A stretch of DNA of 26,907 nt, taken from assembly GCA_045594885.1 (NCBI GenBank), contig JAZNZJ010000024.1:1-26907 (forward strand), in the 5' to 3' direction. The translations under genes and the position numbers were made by a program. The stretch is from Fimenecus sp045594885 (GTDB lineage Bacteria > Bacillota > Clostridia > Oscillospirales > Acutalibacteraceae). Below the pieces are notes generated by a model. That model made no database searches, was not told the origin of the DNA, and worked only from the letters and a program-made list of their open reading frames with translations. Shown in pieces: positions 1 to 9,049 of this stretch; the stretch's first letter is position 1, and each line of letters starts with the position of its first letter.

Positions 1-1784
1 ATTCCCTTAAGGCTTAATTCATCACCTTGAGTAATTTTATCATAATCCTCCGGATTAGCAAAATTAAGTGGAAGAATACCTGCATTTATAAGATTTGCAC
101 AGTGAATTCTTGCGAATGATTTTGTAATTACTGCCTTGACACCGAGATAAAGGGGAACAAGAGCGGCATGTTCACGTGATGAGCCTTGACCGTAGTTTGC
201 ACCGCCAATAACAATACCCTTGCCTTCAGCTTTTATTCTTTCAGGGAATGTCTTATCACAAACACCAAAGCAATACTGTGAAAGGAATGGAATATTTGAA
301 CGATAGGGGAGGATTTTTGCACCCGCAGGCATAATGTGGTCAGTTGTTATATCGTCACCGACCTTAAGAACTGCTTTTGCTGTTATATCATCACCCATAG
401 GTTCACTGTTGGGGAATGGCTTAATATTTGGGCCATACATTACTTCAACATTTTTTGCTTCTTCAGGTGTTGCAGGCATTGCAACCATATTGTCATTAAT
501 AATAAATTCATCGGGAAGCACAATTTCAGGGAATTCGCCTAAATCACGTGGGTCTGTGAGGTATCCTGTAATTGCAGATGCTGCCGCAACTTCAGGGCTT
601 ACAAGGTAAATTCCTGCATCAGCAGTACCTGAACGACCCTCAAAGTTTCTGTTAAATGTACGAAGTGAAACACCTGCTGAATTAGGTGATTGACCCATAC
701 CTATACAAGGACCACAAGCGCTTTCAAGAATTCTTGCACCTGCATCAATCATATCTGCAAGAGCACCATTCTGTGAAATCATATTAAGTACCTGTTTTGA
801 ACCGGGAGCAATTGAAAGGCTAACAGACGGATGTACGGTGTTGCCTTTAAGAATTGCAGCAACCTTCATCATATCAAGAAGTGATGAATTTGTACATGAA
901 CCAATACAAACCTGGTCAACTTTTATTTTTCCGATTTCTGTAACAGATTTTACTCTGTCGGGCATATGTGGACAAGCAGCCATTGGTGCAAGTTCTGATA
1001 AGTTGATATCAATAATTTCATCATAAACTGCATCGTCATCTGCTTTAAGTTCAACCCAGTCTTCTTCACGGCCTTGCGCTTTAAGAAATGCTTTTGTTAT
1101 ATCATCAGAGGGGAATACAGATGTTGTTGCACCGAGTTCAGCACCCATATTTGTAATAGTTGCTCTTTCAGGAACAGAAAGTGTTGCAACTCCTTCACCA
1201 CCATACTCGATGATTTTACCAACACCACCCTTAACAGTCATAATACGAAGAACTTCAAGAATAACGTCTTTTGCGGCAACCCAAGGGCTTAATTTGCCGG
1301 TAAGATTAACTCTTACCATTTTAGGCATTGTAATATAATATGTACCGCCACCCATAGCAACTGCTACGTCAAGACCGCCTGCACCCATTGCCAGCATACC
1401 AATACCGCCACCAGTTGGTGTATGGCTGTCTGAACCAATAAGAGTCTTGCCGGGTTTACCGAATCTTTCAAGATGTACCTGATGACAAATACCATTACCG
1501 GGACGTGAAAAACGAATACCACGTTTTTTTGCAACACTCTGAATAAATCTATGGTCATCAGCATTTTCAAAACCCGTCTGTAATGTGTTGTGGTCAATGT
1601 AAGCAACTGAAAGTTCAGTTTTAACCTGTTCAATTCCCATAGCTTCAAGTTCAAGATATGCCATTGTACCTGTAGCATCTTGAGTTAATGTCTGGTCAAT
1701 TCTAAGACCTACTTCACTGCCGACAGTCATATCACCGCTGACAAGGTGTGATTTAATAAGTTTTTGTCCGATTGTCATTCCCAT
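1..1784 (-). CDS. Aconitate hydratase (aconitase), 3' end beyond window
   Basis: Aconitase interconverts citrate and isocitrate through cis-aconitate in the cytoplasm, using a [4Fe-4S] cluster. About 594 codons are present and the C-terminus lies beyond position 1. The translation begins MGMTIGQKLIKSHL and contains the family signatures PGNGICHQVHLERF and GSDSHTPTGGG. The cluster-binding cysteines lie in GSCTNSS (complement of about 890-910) and GPCIGMGQSPNSAG (about 680-715). The swivel-domain motif GGANYGQGSSREHAAL is at about 165-210. Catalytic and swivel domains are in one chain, which fits aconitase and not the two-subunit isopropylmalate dehydratase. The start at 1784 has AGGAG eight bases upstream; a second in-frame ATG lies two codons in. 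A sigma-A-like promoter precedes it, divergent from the tepA-like gene. I cannot tell which metabolic neighbours lie downstream. Confidence 0.95.
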   Translation of the reverse strand, partial: MGMTIGQKLIKSHLVSGDMTVGSEVGLRIDQTLTQDATGTMAYLELEAMGIEQVKTELSVAYIDHNTLQTGFENADDHRFIQSVAKKRGIRFSRPGNGICHQVHLERFGKPGKTLIGSDSHTPTGGGIGMLAMGAGGLDVAVAMGGGTYYITMPKMVRVNLTGKLSPWVAAKDVILEVLRIMTVKGGVGKIIEYGGEGVATLSVPERATITNMGAELGATTSVFPSDDITKAFLKAQGREEDWVELKADDDAVYDEIIDINLSELAPMAACPHMPDRVKSVTEIGKIKVDQVCIGSCTNSSLLDMMKVAAILKGNTVHPSVSLSIAPGSKQVLNMISQNGALADMIDAGARILESACGPCIGMGQSPNSAGVSLRTFNRNFEGRSGTADAGIYLVSPEVAAASAITGYLTDPRDLGEFPEIVLPDEFIINDNMVAMPATPEEAKNVEVMYGPNIKPFPNSEPMGDDITAKAVLKVGDDITTDHIMPAGAKILPYRSNIPFLSQYCFGVCDKTFPERIKAEGKGIVIGGANYGQGSSREHAALVPLYLGVKAVITKSFARIHCANLINAGILPLNFANPEDYDKITQGDELSLKG

Positions 1785-1832
1785 TACTATCACTCCTAAA
1801 AAACTTTTTCATTTTTTTAACAATCTTTAATA

Positions 1833-1861
1833 ATTGTATATGATTGTTTAAATTTTGTCAA
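1833..1861 (-). promoter_or_regulatory. Sigma-A-type promoter for the aconitase gene
   Basis: On the minus strand, TTGACA (1861-1856) and TACAAT (1838-1833) are separated by exactly 17 bases. The -10 box lies about 50 bases upstream of the aconitase ATG. This is a consensus -35 and a near-consensus -10. Confidence 0.75.
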
Positions 1862-1964
1862 TATAAATAATACATATTAAAAACTATTTTCAACAAAATA
1901 TTGATATTAAAAATTAAATATGATACAATATTTAGCAATATATAATATTTTTGCACCAAACGGG

Positions 1965-1970
1965 TATAAT
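1965..1970 (+). promoter_or_regulatory. Probable -10 element of the tepA-uppP-ftsK operon
   Basis: A perfect TATAAT lies 28 bases upstream of the chosen tepA start at 1998. No good -35 box is found at the right distance, so promoter strength is uncertain. The element sits inside a longer open frame that begins at 1920, which argues that translation starts at 1998. The rest of 1785-1997 is AT-rich and shows only the two divergent promoters. Confidence 0.45.
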
Positions 1971-1997
1971 AGTTTTATTCTGTTTGGAGTGATATAT

Positions 1998-2708
1998 ATG
2001 TGTATTTATTTTAACGATTTTTCTATGTTGAATGAAACCGAAAATTCTAATGATGTTGAATCAACCAATGTTGACACTCAGGTTACTGACAATGGTGCAT
2101 TTTCCGTTAATAATAACGGAATGTATATTCATTGTCTAACAATAATTGGGCAGGTGGAAGGGCATTATATTTTACCGCCGTCCAATAAAACTACAAAATA
2201 TGAACATGTTATTCCTCAATTGGTTGCAGTTGAAGAAAGTGAAGATATTGACGGCTTATTAGTAATATTAAATACTGTTGGTGGAGATATTGAGGCAGGA
2301 CTTGCAATTGCAGAGCTTATTGCAGGTATGAATAAACCTACTGCATCACTTGTTTTAGGTGGTGGGCATTCTATCGGTGTACCTTTAGCTGTTTCTGCAA
2401 AACGTTCTTTCATTGTACCCACTGCAACAATGACAATTCATCCTGTAAGAATGAACGGATTAGTACTTGGAGTACCCCAGACATTGTCATATTTTGATAA
2501 GATGCAAGAGCGAATCGTGAGTTTTGTTTCACAGAATTCTCGCATACCTCCCAGTAGGTTTAGAGAATTGATGATGGCAACGGGTGAATTAATAATGGAC
2601 GTAGGCACAGTTCTTGATGGCGAAAACGCTGTTAAAGAGGGTTTAATTGACAATATAGGAAATTTAAAAGATGCAATGTCATATTTATATTCAGAAATAA
2701 AAAAATGA
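1998..2708 (+). CDS. tepA: TepA-like ClpP-family serine protease
   Basis: This 236-residue cytoplasmic protein belongs to the ClpP/crotonase-fold serine proteases, TepA branch ('translocation-enhancing protein' of Bacillus). The nucleophile region is GGGHSIGVP with Ser125, and the histidine is in TMTIHPVR (His148). NTVGGDIEAGLAIAE (about 92-106) matches the glycine-rich segment that lines the active site. The end GLIDNIG probably supplies the third catalytic residue. The frame is open from 1920, but ATG 1998 has GGAG eight bases upstream and lies downstream of a TATAAT, so I chose it. The first 40 residues are polar, asparagine-rich and not conserved. Bacillus tepA also lies next to spoIIIE; here uppP sits between them. 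The natural substrate is not known from the sequence. Confidence 0.85.
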   Translation: MCIYFNDFSMLNETENSNDVESTNVDTQVTDNGAFSVNNNGMYIHCLTIIGQVEGHYILPPSNKTTKYEHVIPQLVAVEESEDIDGLLVILNTVGGDIEAGLAIAELIAGMNKPTASLVLGGGHSIGVPLAVSAKRSFIVPTATMTIHPVRMNGLVLGVPQTLSYFDKMQERIVSFVSQNSRIPPSRFRELMMATGELIMDVGTVLDGENAVKEGLIDNIGNLKDAMSYLYSEIKK

Positions 2709-2721
2709 TGGAGATGATTTT

Positions 2722-3582
2722 ATGTCACTTTTTAAAGCAATTATTCTTGGTATTGTTCAAGGTGTAACGGAATTCTTGCCGATTTCAAGTAGCGGACACC
2801 TTTCACTTTTTCAACACTTTTTAGGTGTTAGTGGTGAGGGTTCATTATTGTTTTCAGTCCTTTTGCATTTAGGTACACTTATTGCTGTATTTATTGTTTT
2901 TCATAAAACAATTTTTGAACTGATAGTCGAAGCGATAGATTTAGTCAAAGATATATTCACGGGTAAATTTAAGTTTAAAGAATTAAAGGGTAAAAAGAAA
3001 ATGCTTGTTATGTTTGTATTTTCTTGTTTACCTCTATTGCTTCTTTTAATTCCTGTTGGTAATGATTTAAAATTGATGGATGTTCTTGGCTCTTTTTCTG
3101 AAGATGACAGTATTTTGTTAGAAGGTTTTTGCTTTTTGGCAACTGCAGTTTTGCTTTTAACTTCTACATATATTTCAAAGAAAAAATCACTTACAAGAGA
3201 AGTTAACACTACCGACTCATTTGCTATTGGATTAGCACAGGCTTTTGCAGCAGGTTTTCCGGGAATTTCACGTTCAGGTTCAACAATTTCTACCGGTATG
3301 ATTTGCGGTGTATCAAAAGAATATATGGTAGAGTATTCTTTTATTTTGGGTATTCCTGCTATTATTGTTGCTAATATTGTTGAGTTCAAAGATGCTGTTG
3401 AAGCAGGTGCGCAACTTGAGTTACTTCCAACAATAGTTGGTATAATTGTAGCCGCCGTTGTTGGTGTTGCATGTATAAAACTGTTACAATGGATATTGAA
3501 AAAGGATATGTGGAAATATTTTGGTATATATTGCCTTGTAATTGGTGTTTTCACAATCGTTTATAGTATTATAATAAAATAA
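2722..3582 (+). CDS. uppP: Undecaprenyl-diphosphatase (UppP/BacA family)
   Basis: UppP is an integral membrane enzyme that dephosphorylates undecaprenyl pyrophosphate, recycling the lipid carrier for peptidoglycan and other wall polymers. Loss or excess affects bacitracin sensitivity. The 286 residues carry both family signatures: GVTEFLPISSSGHL near the N-terminus, with the catalytic Glu and the serine-rich segment, and PGISRSGSTIS near residue 187, with the essential Arg. Several hydrophobic segments span the chain, as expected for a polytopic protein of about 270-290 residues. The start has GGAG eight bases upstream, only 13 bases after tepA, so the two are co-transcribed. The gene carries no sign of damage. 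Confidence 0.95.
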   Translation: MSLFKAIILGIVQGVTEFLPISSSGHLSLFQHFLGVSGEGSLLFSVLLHLGTLIAVFIVFHKTIFELIVEAIDLVKDIFTGKFKFKELKGKKKMLVMFVFSCLPLLLLLIPVGNDLKLMDVLGSFSEDDSILLEGFCFLATAVLLLTSTYISKKKSLTREVNTTDSFAIGLAQAFAAGFPGISRSGSTISTGMICGVSKEYMVEYSFILGIPAIIVANIVEFKDAVEAGAQLELLPTIVGIIVAAVVGVACIKLLQWILKKDMWKYFGIYCLVIGVFTIVYSIIIK

Positions 3583-3598
3583 TTTGGAGAGATTTCTC

Positions 3599-6070
3599 AT
3601 GGCAAATCAAAGAAGTAAAAAGAAAAATACTAAAAATAGCACTCGAAAGCAATCAAACGGATTTAAAATGAATAAACAATTATGGGCAATCATTTTATTT
3701 GCAACTTCAATTCTGTGGTTTTGTTTAGCGGTTATTGATGCTGAAGGATTGTGGGGTGCTTTGCGTACATTCTCATTTGGATTGTTCGGTTTTTGCACTT
3801 TTATATTCCCGCTAATTCTACTAATTGTAGCAGTGCTGTTAGCACTCGATAAAACTGACAATAAGGTTGTTACAAAAATAGTTGAAGCAGTTTTACTTAT
3901 AACTGTTGTTTGTAGTTTTGTACATATAGCACAGTGCACAACTGATGATTATTTCACAGCCATTAAAGATGCATATAATGTTTACAAAATCGATGGTAGT
4001 ATGCTTGGTGGTGGTGTGCTTGGTGCTGCAATCGGTGGTCTTGTAATGCTTATTACCGGTGGTAGTAAGGTTGCAGCATTTGTTATTGTTACAATTGTAC
4101 TCTTTGTTTTGATTATGGTTATAACTAATCTTACACTCGGCAATCTCATTAAAGGAGTATCAAAGCCAGTTAAAAAGGTTGGGGAGTTTACAAGCGAAAA
4201 AATTTCTGAATATAACGAAAAAATTGAACAACAAGTAGCAGAAAGGGAAAAGAGAAAAAAAGAATTTAACCCCGATGTTGATTTAGGTCCCGACCCTGAA
4301 GAAGATGCAAAACCGATTTTTGCAGATGATGACGATATTGATAATAATTCAAACGAAGAAGAAAATCTAATTCCTTTTGATGAATTTGAAAAGAATAAAG
4401 AAGATGAAGTACAAAAGGAAGAAGAAAATAAAGTAATCAATCTTGATGACATCATAAAGAAAAATAATATTGATGAAAATGTTGAGGAGTCTGTTGAAGA
4501 AGAGTCCGAGGTTACAGATGATGAAGAAGATGATGATTGGGACAATGAGCCTGTCAAAAAATACTCACTTCCGCCAATCGAAATTCTTAATTTACCAACC
4601 AATGCCAATGGTGCTGATTATGAAAATGAACAAAAGAGAAATGGCGAAAAATTAGTTTCAACTCTTAAGAGCTTTGGTGTTGAAACCCGAATAGTCGGAA
4701 TTTCAAACGGACCTTCAGTTACAAGATATGAAATTCAACCTGCAGCAGGTGTGAAAATCAGTAAAATTACTAATCTTGCAGATGATATTGCCCTAAACCT
4801 CGCAGCTTCAGGTGTAAGAATTGAAGCACCCATTCCTAATAAACCTGCCGTAGGTATTGAAGTTCCTAACAAGGTTCGTCAATCTGTTACTTTGAGGGAG
4901 GTTGTTGACCAACCCCAATATAAGAATGCAAAGTCTAAACTTCATGTTGCACTTGGTAAAGACATTACAGGTGAGTTTGTATATTGTGACCTTGTTAAAA
5001 TGCCTCACTTACTTGTTGCTGGTACAACAGGTTCGGGTAAATCAGTATGCTTAAATTCAATGATTGTAAGTATCCTTTATAATGCAACTCCCGATGAGGT
5101 TAAACTCCTTATGATTGACCCCAAGCAAGTTGAATTCACAGTTTATAATGGAATTCCTCATTTGCTTGTTCCGGTTGTTTCTGACCCAAGAAAAGCATCG
5201 GGTGCTCTTGCGTGGGCTGTTACTGAAATGCTTCAAAGATATAAAACATTCTCAGAACATAGTGTGCGTGACATTTCAGGGTATAACAGTATTTGTGAAA
5301 GTGAAGGCAAAAAGAAAATGCCTCAAATTGTTATATTCATTGACGAGTTGTCAGACCTTATGATGGCTGCACCTAACGAAGTTGAAGATTCAATTTGTCG
5401 TCTTGCTCAGATGGCACGTGCGGCAGGTATGCACCTTGTAATTGCAACACAGAGACCGTCAGTTGATGTTATTACAGGTATCATTAAAGCGAATATTCCA
5501 AGCCGAATTTCACTTTATGTTTCTTCTCAAGTCGATTCAAGAACAATCATTGACTCGGTTGGTGCAGAAAAACTCCTTGGAAATGGCGATATGCTTTATT
5601 ATCCTGTTGGCATTCCAAAGCCTATACGTGTTCAGGGCTGTTATTTATCAGATAAAGAAGTTGAAAATGTTGTCAATTTTATTAAGAATCAGGAACAGTC
5701 AGCATATGATGACGATGTAATTAAAGAGATTGACAAAAATGCCGCTAATACAGGTTCAAAGAAGAAAGATTCTTCTGCATCATCTGATGGTGAAGACGGA
5801 CCTGCTGACGAAATGTTACCAAAGGCAATTGAAGCAGTAATTGAAGCACAATCTGCTTCTACAACATTGTTACAACGTAAATTAAAGCTTGGTTATGCCC
5901 GTGCAGCACGTATTGTTGATGAACTTGAACAGCGAGGAATCATTGGACCTTATGAAGGTGCAAAGCCTCGTAAGGTGCTTATATCAAAACAACAATGGTA
6001 CGAAATGAATGCTTTGGCACAGGGCGGAGCAAATAAACCATATGGTGAAGATGAGGACGAAAGTGAATAA
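3599..6070 (+). CDS. ftsK: FtsK/SpoIIIE DNA translocase
   Basis: This 823-residue membrane-anchored, ATP-driven DNA pump moves chromosomal DNA through the closing septum. A basic N-terminal tail is followed by about four or five hydrophobic segments between residues 27 and 180. A very acidic linker follows (about 225-320). The motor has Walker A GTTGSGKS (475-482) and Walker B IVIFIDELSD (Asp582, Glu583). The C-terminal winged-helix gamma domain (LLQRKLKLGYARAARIVDEL, then GIIGPYEGAKPRKVL) reads the orientation sequences on DNA. A TTG at 3584 is in frame but is itself part of the ribosome binding site, so ATG 3599 is preferred. The sequence cannot separate a vegetative FtsK from a sporulation SpoIIIE. 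The neighbouring tepA-like gene and a cwlD-like gene further on make SpoIIIE plausible. Confidence 0.95.
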   Translation: MANQRSKKKNTKNSTRKQSNGFKMNKQLWAIILFATSILWFCLAVIDAEGLWGALRTFSFGLFGFCTFIFPLILLIVAVLLALDKTDNKVVTKIVEAVLLITVVCSFVHIAQCTTDDYFTAIKDAYNVYKIDGSMLGGGVLGAAIGGLVMLITGGSKVAAFVIVTIVLFVLIMVITNLTLGNLIKGVSKPVKKVGEFTSEKISEYNEKIEQQVAEREKRKKEFNPDVDLGPDPEEDAKPIFADDDDIDNNSNEEENLIPFDEFEKNKEDEVQKEEENKVINLDDIIKKNNIDENVEESVEEESEVTDDEEDDDWDNEPVKKYSLPPIEILNLPTNANGADYENEQKRNGEKLVSTLKSFGVETRIVGISNGPSVTRYEIQPAAGVKISKITNLADDIALNLAASGVRIEAPIPNKPAVGIEVPNKVRQSVTLREVVDQPQYKNAKSKLHVALGKDITGEFVYCDLVKMPHLLVAGTTGSGKSVCLNSMIVSILYNATPDEVKLLMIDPKQVEFTVYNGIPHLLVPVVSDPRKASGALAWAVTEMLQRYKTFSEHSVRDISGYNSICESEGKKKMPQIVIFIDELSDLMMAAPNEVEDSICRLAQMARAAGMHLVIATQRPSVDVITGIIKANIPSRISLYVSSQVDSRTIIDSVGAEKLLGNGDMLYYPVGIPKPIRVQGCYLSDKEVENVVNFIKNQEQSAYDDDVIKEIDKNAANTGSKKKDSSASSDGEDGPADEMLPKAIEAVIEAQSASTTLLQRKLKLGYARAARIVDELEQRGIIGPYEGAKPRKVLISKQQWYEMNALAQGGANKPYGEDEDESE

Positions 6071-7946
6071 TACAACTTTTTTACCTATAACAAAAAATGA
6101 AATGATTGAAAGAGGCTGGGATGAGGTTGATTTTGTTTATGTATCTGGTGATGCATACGTCGATCATCCCAGCTTCGGCGCGTCTATAATCACTCGTGTA
6201 CTTGAGTCAGAAGGTTTCAGGGTGGGCTTTATTTCGCAACCTGATTGGAAAAACAAAGATGCGTTTAAAATTTTTGGTAAACCACGATTAGGATTTTTTG
6301 TATCTTCGGGAAACATTGATTCAATGGTTGCGCATTATACGGTTGCAAAAAAGAAAAGAAGTACAGATGCATATTCACCGGGTGGTAAATTTGGTTTACG
6401 ACCTGACCGTGCAGTTATTGTTTATTGTAAAATAATCCGAGAAATTTATGGCGATGTACCAATTGTTATTGGTGGACTTGAAGCTTCTTTACGTCGATTT
6501 GCACATTATGATTATTGGGACGATAAAATTAGACCATCAATACTTTTTGATTCAGGTGCTGACCTTATTTCTTACGGTATGGGCGAAAAGCAGACCGCTG
6601 AAATTGCGCACCGACTAAATAATGGCGAAGCAATTGGTGATTTAAAAGATATTAAAGGAACTTGTTATGCAGTTCCAGTCGAATATACTCCGTATAAGGG
6701 TGTTGAATGTCCTTCATATGAGAATGTTCTTAAATCAAAAAAAGAGTATGCAATATCCTGCAGAATTCAACAGGATGAACAGGACCATATAAGAGGAAAA
6801 GTTATCAAACAACGCCATGGTAAAATGATGCTTGTGCAGAATGAACCTATGGAACCATTGACAACTGAAGAATTGGACAAAGTGTATGCTTTGCCATATA
6901 CTAGAACATATCATCCTATTTATCAAAAAGATGGCGGTGTTCCCGGAATTATTGAGGTTGAGTTTTCAATTACTCATAACCGAGGATGTTTTGGAGGATG
7001 TAATTTCTGTTCAATTGCTTTTCATCAAGGTAGATATGTTACTACAAGAAGTAAAGATTCAGTATTGAAAGAGGCAAGAGAGCTAACAGAGTTAAAAGGT
7101 TTTAAAGGCTATATTCACGATGTTGGCGGGCCTACAGCTAATTTCAGAAGACCATCTTGTGATAAACAAATCAAAGGTGGGTTGTGTAAAGGAAAAAAAT
7201 GTCTTGCACCTGAGCCTTGTCCCGCGCTCGTATCAACCCATGAAGAATATCTTTACATTTTACGAGAAATGCGTAAAATACCCAAAATAAAAAAAGTATT
7301 TATTCGTTCAGGTATAAGATATGATTATTTGTTATGTGATAAAAATGACAGCTTTTTCAAAGATTTAGTTAAATACCACGTAAGTGGTCAGCTAAAAGTT
7401 GCACCAGAACATTGTTCAGCAATAGTCCTTGATAAAATGGGAAAGCCGCATATTAAAGCATATAAGGAATTTTCAAAAAGATATTTTAATTATACAAAAT
7501 CAATTGGTAAAGAACAGTACCTTGTTCCTTATTTAATGTCTTCCCATCCGGGCGCAACATTGAAAGATGCAGTTGAATTGGCAGAGTTCATTCGTGATGA
7601 AAAATTACATCCTGAGCAGGTGCAGGATTTTTATCCAACTCCCGGAACAATTTCCACAGCAATGTATTATACTGAAATGGATCCATATACTCTTGAAAAA
7701 GTATATGTTGCAAAAACTCCACATGATAAGGCACTTCAACGTGCTTTAATGCAGTATTTTAACCCTAAAAACTATGATTTAGTTTATGAAGCATTGTCTA
7801 AAGCAGGCAGATATGATTTAATTGGTACGTCTGCAAAATGTTTAATTAAACCCAAAAACGGTTATCAAAAAAATAATCAGCAGGGAAGAGGGCAAAATGC
7901 GAAAAAAGGAAAATCTTCTGTACAAAGACGGAATAAAAAACGCTGA
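6063..7946 (+). CDS. YgiQ-family radical SAM protein
   Basis: The protein has about 627 residues. It starts FLPITKNEMIERGWDEVDF and continues with SGDAYVDHPSFGAS, the N-terminal hallmark of the YgiQ family (UPF0313). A radical SAM core follows, with the cluster motif CX3CX2C in GCFGGCNFC (Cys309, Cys313, Cys316). A further cysteine cluster is at CDKQIKGGLCKGKKCLAPEPCP. The C-terminal tail is basic and low in complexity. The reaction is unknown. The preferred start is GTG 6063 with GAGGA five bases upstream, giving an 8-base overlap with ftsK and implying translational coupling. ATG 6051 is the alternative but has a poor ribosome binding site. Family assignment is firm; the exact start is not. 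Confidence 0.9.
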   Translation: MNNTTFLPITKNEMIERGWDEVDFVYVSGDAYVDHPSFGASIITRVLESEGFRVGFISQPDWKNKDAFKIFGKPRLGFFVSSGNIDSMVAHYTVAKKKRSTDAYSPGGKFGLRPDRAVIVYCKIIREIYGDVPIVIGGLEASLRRFAHYDYWDDKIRPSILFDSGADLISYGMGEKQTAEIAHRLNNGEAIGDLKDIKGTCYAVPVEYTPYKGVECPSYENVLKSKKEYAISCRIQQDEQDHIRGKVIKQRHGKMMLVQNEPMEPLTTEELDKVYALPYTRTYHPIYQKDGGVPGIIEVEFSITHNRGCFGGCNFCSIAFHQGRYVTTRSKDSVLKEARELTELKGFKGYIHDVGGPTANFRRPSCDKQIKGGLCKGKKCLAPEPCPALVSTHEEYLYILREMRKIPKIKKVFIRSGIRYDYLLCDKNDSFFKDLVKYHVSGQLKVAPEHCSAIVLDKMGKPHIKAYKEFSKRYFNYTKSIGKEQYLVPYLMSSHPGATLKDAVELAEFIRDEKLHPEQVQDFYPTPGTISTAMYYTEMDPYTLEKVYVAKTPHDKALQRALMQYFNPKNYDLVYEALSKAGRYDLIGTSAKCLIKPKNGYQKNNQQGRGQNAKKGKSSVQRRNKKR

Positions 7947-8901
7947 TGGCTATAAATTTTCGGTTTTGAAACCGAAAGAAAAAATAGTTATTATTTTGGT
8001 AATTGTTTCATTTGTCATATTTGCAATTTGTTCGGTTTTAGATGATTGTGGTGTTGTTTCCAAGAATTATATTTTAACTAAGCTTGGAATAATTGATGGT
8101 GTAAGTCGTCAAAATTGTGACTTTGCAGTTTATTGTCTTGATGTTGGGCAAAGTGATTGTACAGTTATAATTTCTAATGATGAAGTACTGATGATTGATA
8201 CCGGTACTGCCAATCAATTAAATACCATAAGAGCATCCTTGAAATCCTTGGGTATTTCGACAATTGATTATATGATTATCACTCATCCCCACGATGACCA
8301 TATGGGTAGTGCACGTTATTTGATTGATGATTATGATGTCAGAAATATTTTGATGTGTAAGCTCTTAAGTGGCGAAGATTCAAATTATTCATATCAACAG
8401 TTGATTAATTCAATTCATCGTAATAATGTAAATGTAATTGATGCAGAACCGGGTCTTACGTTGAAAATAGGTAATGCATGGGCTTGTGTTTTTGCACCAA
8501 TGAAGACTGATGATGAATTAAACAATAATTCTATTGTTGTAAAAGTAGTTTATGAAGAAACATCATTTTTGTTTCAAGGTGATGCAGAAGCGACCGTTGA
8601 AAAAGATTTAATAGATTCGCAATTTAACATTGATTCTGATATCCTTAAATTAGGTCATCATGGTAGCAATACATCTTCAACGGTAGATTTTCTTGAAGAA
8701 GTTACACCTGTTGCGGGAATTATATCCTGCGGTATTGACAATACTTACAGTCATCCAAATGGTAATGTAATTGACCGTCTTGACAGCTTAGGCATTGATG
8801 CCTATGCAACAAGCTTATCTGGAAATATTACAATAGTGAGTGATGGTATAAATATTACAGTGATTACTGAAGATGGTAAAAATACCGTGTATAATCAGTA
8901 A
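7897..8901 (+). CDS. Membrane-anchored ComEC-like metallo-beta-lactamase-fold hydrolase
   Basis: This 334-residue protein has one N-terminal membrane segment (about residues 29-47) and then a metallo-beta-lactamase-fold domain of the type at the C-terminus of the competence protein ComEC. Supporting motifs are CLDVGQSDCTVII (family form DVGQGD), the metal-binding THPHDDHMG (His130 to His135), FQGDAE, and LGHHGSNTSS followed by SHPNG. The ComEC membrane-channel domain is absent, so it is not a full DNA-uptake protein. With its hydrophobic anchor the catalytic domain is probably outside the membrane. It overlaps the YgiQ-family gene by 50 bases and has GAGGG just upstream of ATG 7897. Substrate is unknown; a nuclease or phosphodiesterase is possible. 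Family 0.85, function uncertain. Confidence 0.85.
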   Translation: MRKKENLLYKDGIKNADGYKFSVLKPKEKIVIILVIVSFVIFAICSVLDDCGVVSKNYILTKLGIIDGVSRQNCDFAVYCLDVGQSDCTVIISNDEVLMIDTGTANQLNTIRASLKSLGISTIDYMIITHPHDDHMGSARYLIDDYDVRNILMCKLLSGEDSNYSYQQLINSIHRNNVNVIDAEPGLTLKIGNAWACVFAPMKTDDELNNNSIVVKVVYEETSFLFQGDAEATVEKDLIDSQFNIDSDILKLGHHGSNTSSTVDFLEEVTPVAGIISCGIDNTYSHPNGNVIDRLDSLGIDAYATSLSGNITIVSDGINITVITEDGKNTVYNQ

Positions 8902-8919
8902 AAAAATGTAAAAAAACTA

Positions 8920-8948
8920 TTGCAATTGTATTTTTCTTATGATATAAT
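8920..8948 (+). promoter_or_regulatory. Strong promoter of rpsB-tsf
   Basis: TTGCAA (8920-8925) and a perfect TATAAT (8943-8948) are 17 bases apart, and TGA in front of the -10 makes it an extended -10 promoter. Transcription would begin near 8955, giving a leader of about 95 bases. Confidence 0.8.
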
Positions 8949-8954
8949 TTTCGA

Positions 8955-9041
8955 GCAATTCGCATGTGCGGTGATTTTGACGGAATTGCATATAGTATGT
9001 CCCGCCAAAAGTTGACCCGCACAGAGGATAAAATAAGGAGG
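8955..9041 (+). promoter_or_regulatory. Structured rpsB leader, candidate S2 autoregulatory element
   Basis: GCAATTC (8955-8961) pairs perfectly with GAATTGC (8983-8989). Inside that loop, TGTGCGG (8965-8971) pairs perfectly with CCGCACA (9017-9023), downstream of the first stem, so the two helices form a pseudoknot. The second helix ends about a dozen bases before the AGGAGG ribosome binding site at 9036-9041. Leaders that bind S2 and repress rpsB translation are known in Proteobacteria; the same role here is inference from position and fold. Confidence 0.55.
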
Positions 9042-9049
9042 AAAAAATT

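Noticed and set aside
1..1784. 3-isopropylmalate dehydratase or homoaconitase instead of aconitase
   Set aside because: Catalytic and swivel domains are in one chain, and the motifs PGNGICHQVHLERF and GQGSSREHAAL are those of aconitase.
1920..1997. Longer tepA start at 1920
   Set aside because: It has no ribosome binding site and lies upstream of the TATAAT at 1965. The added residues are hydrophobic and not TepA-like.
7897..8901. Complete competence protein ComEC
   Set aside because: Only the metallo-hydrolase domain with one membrane anchor is present. The multi-pass channel domain is missing and the length is about half.
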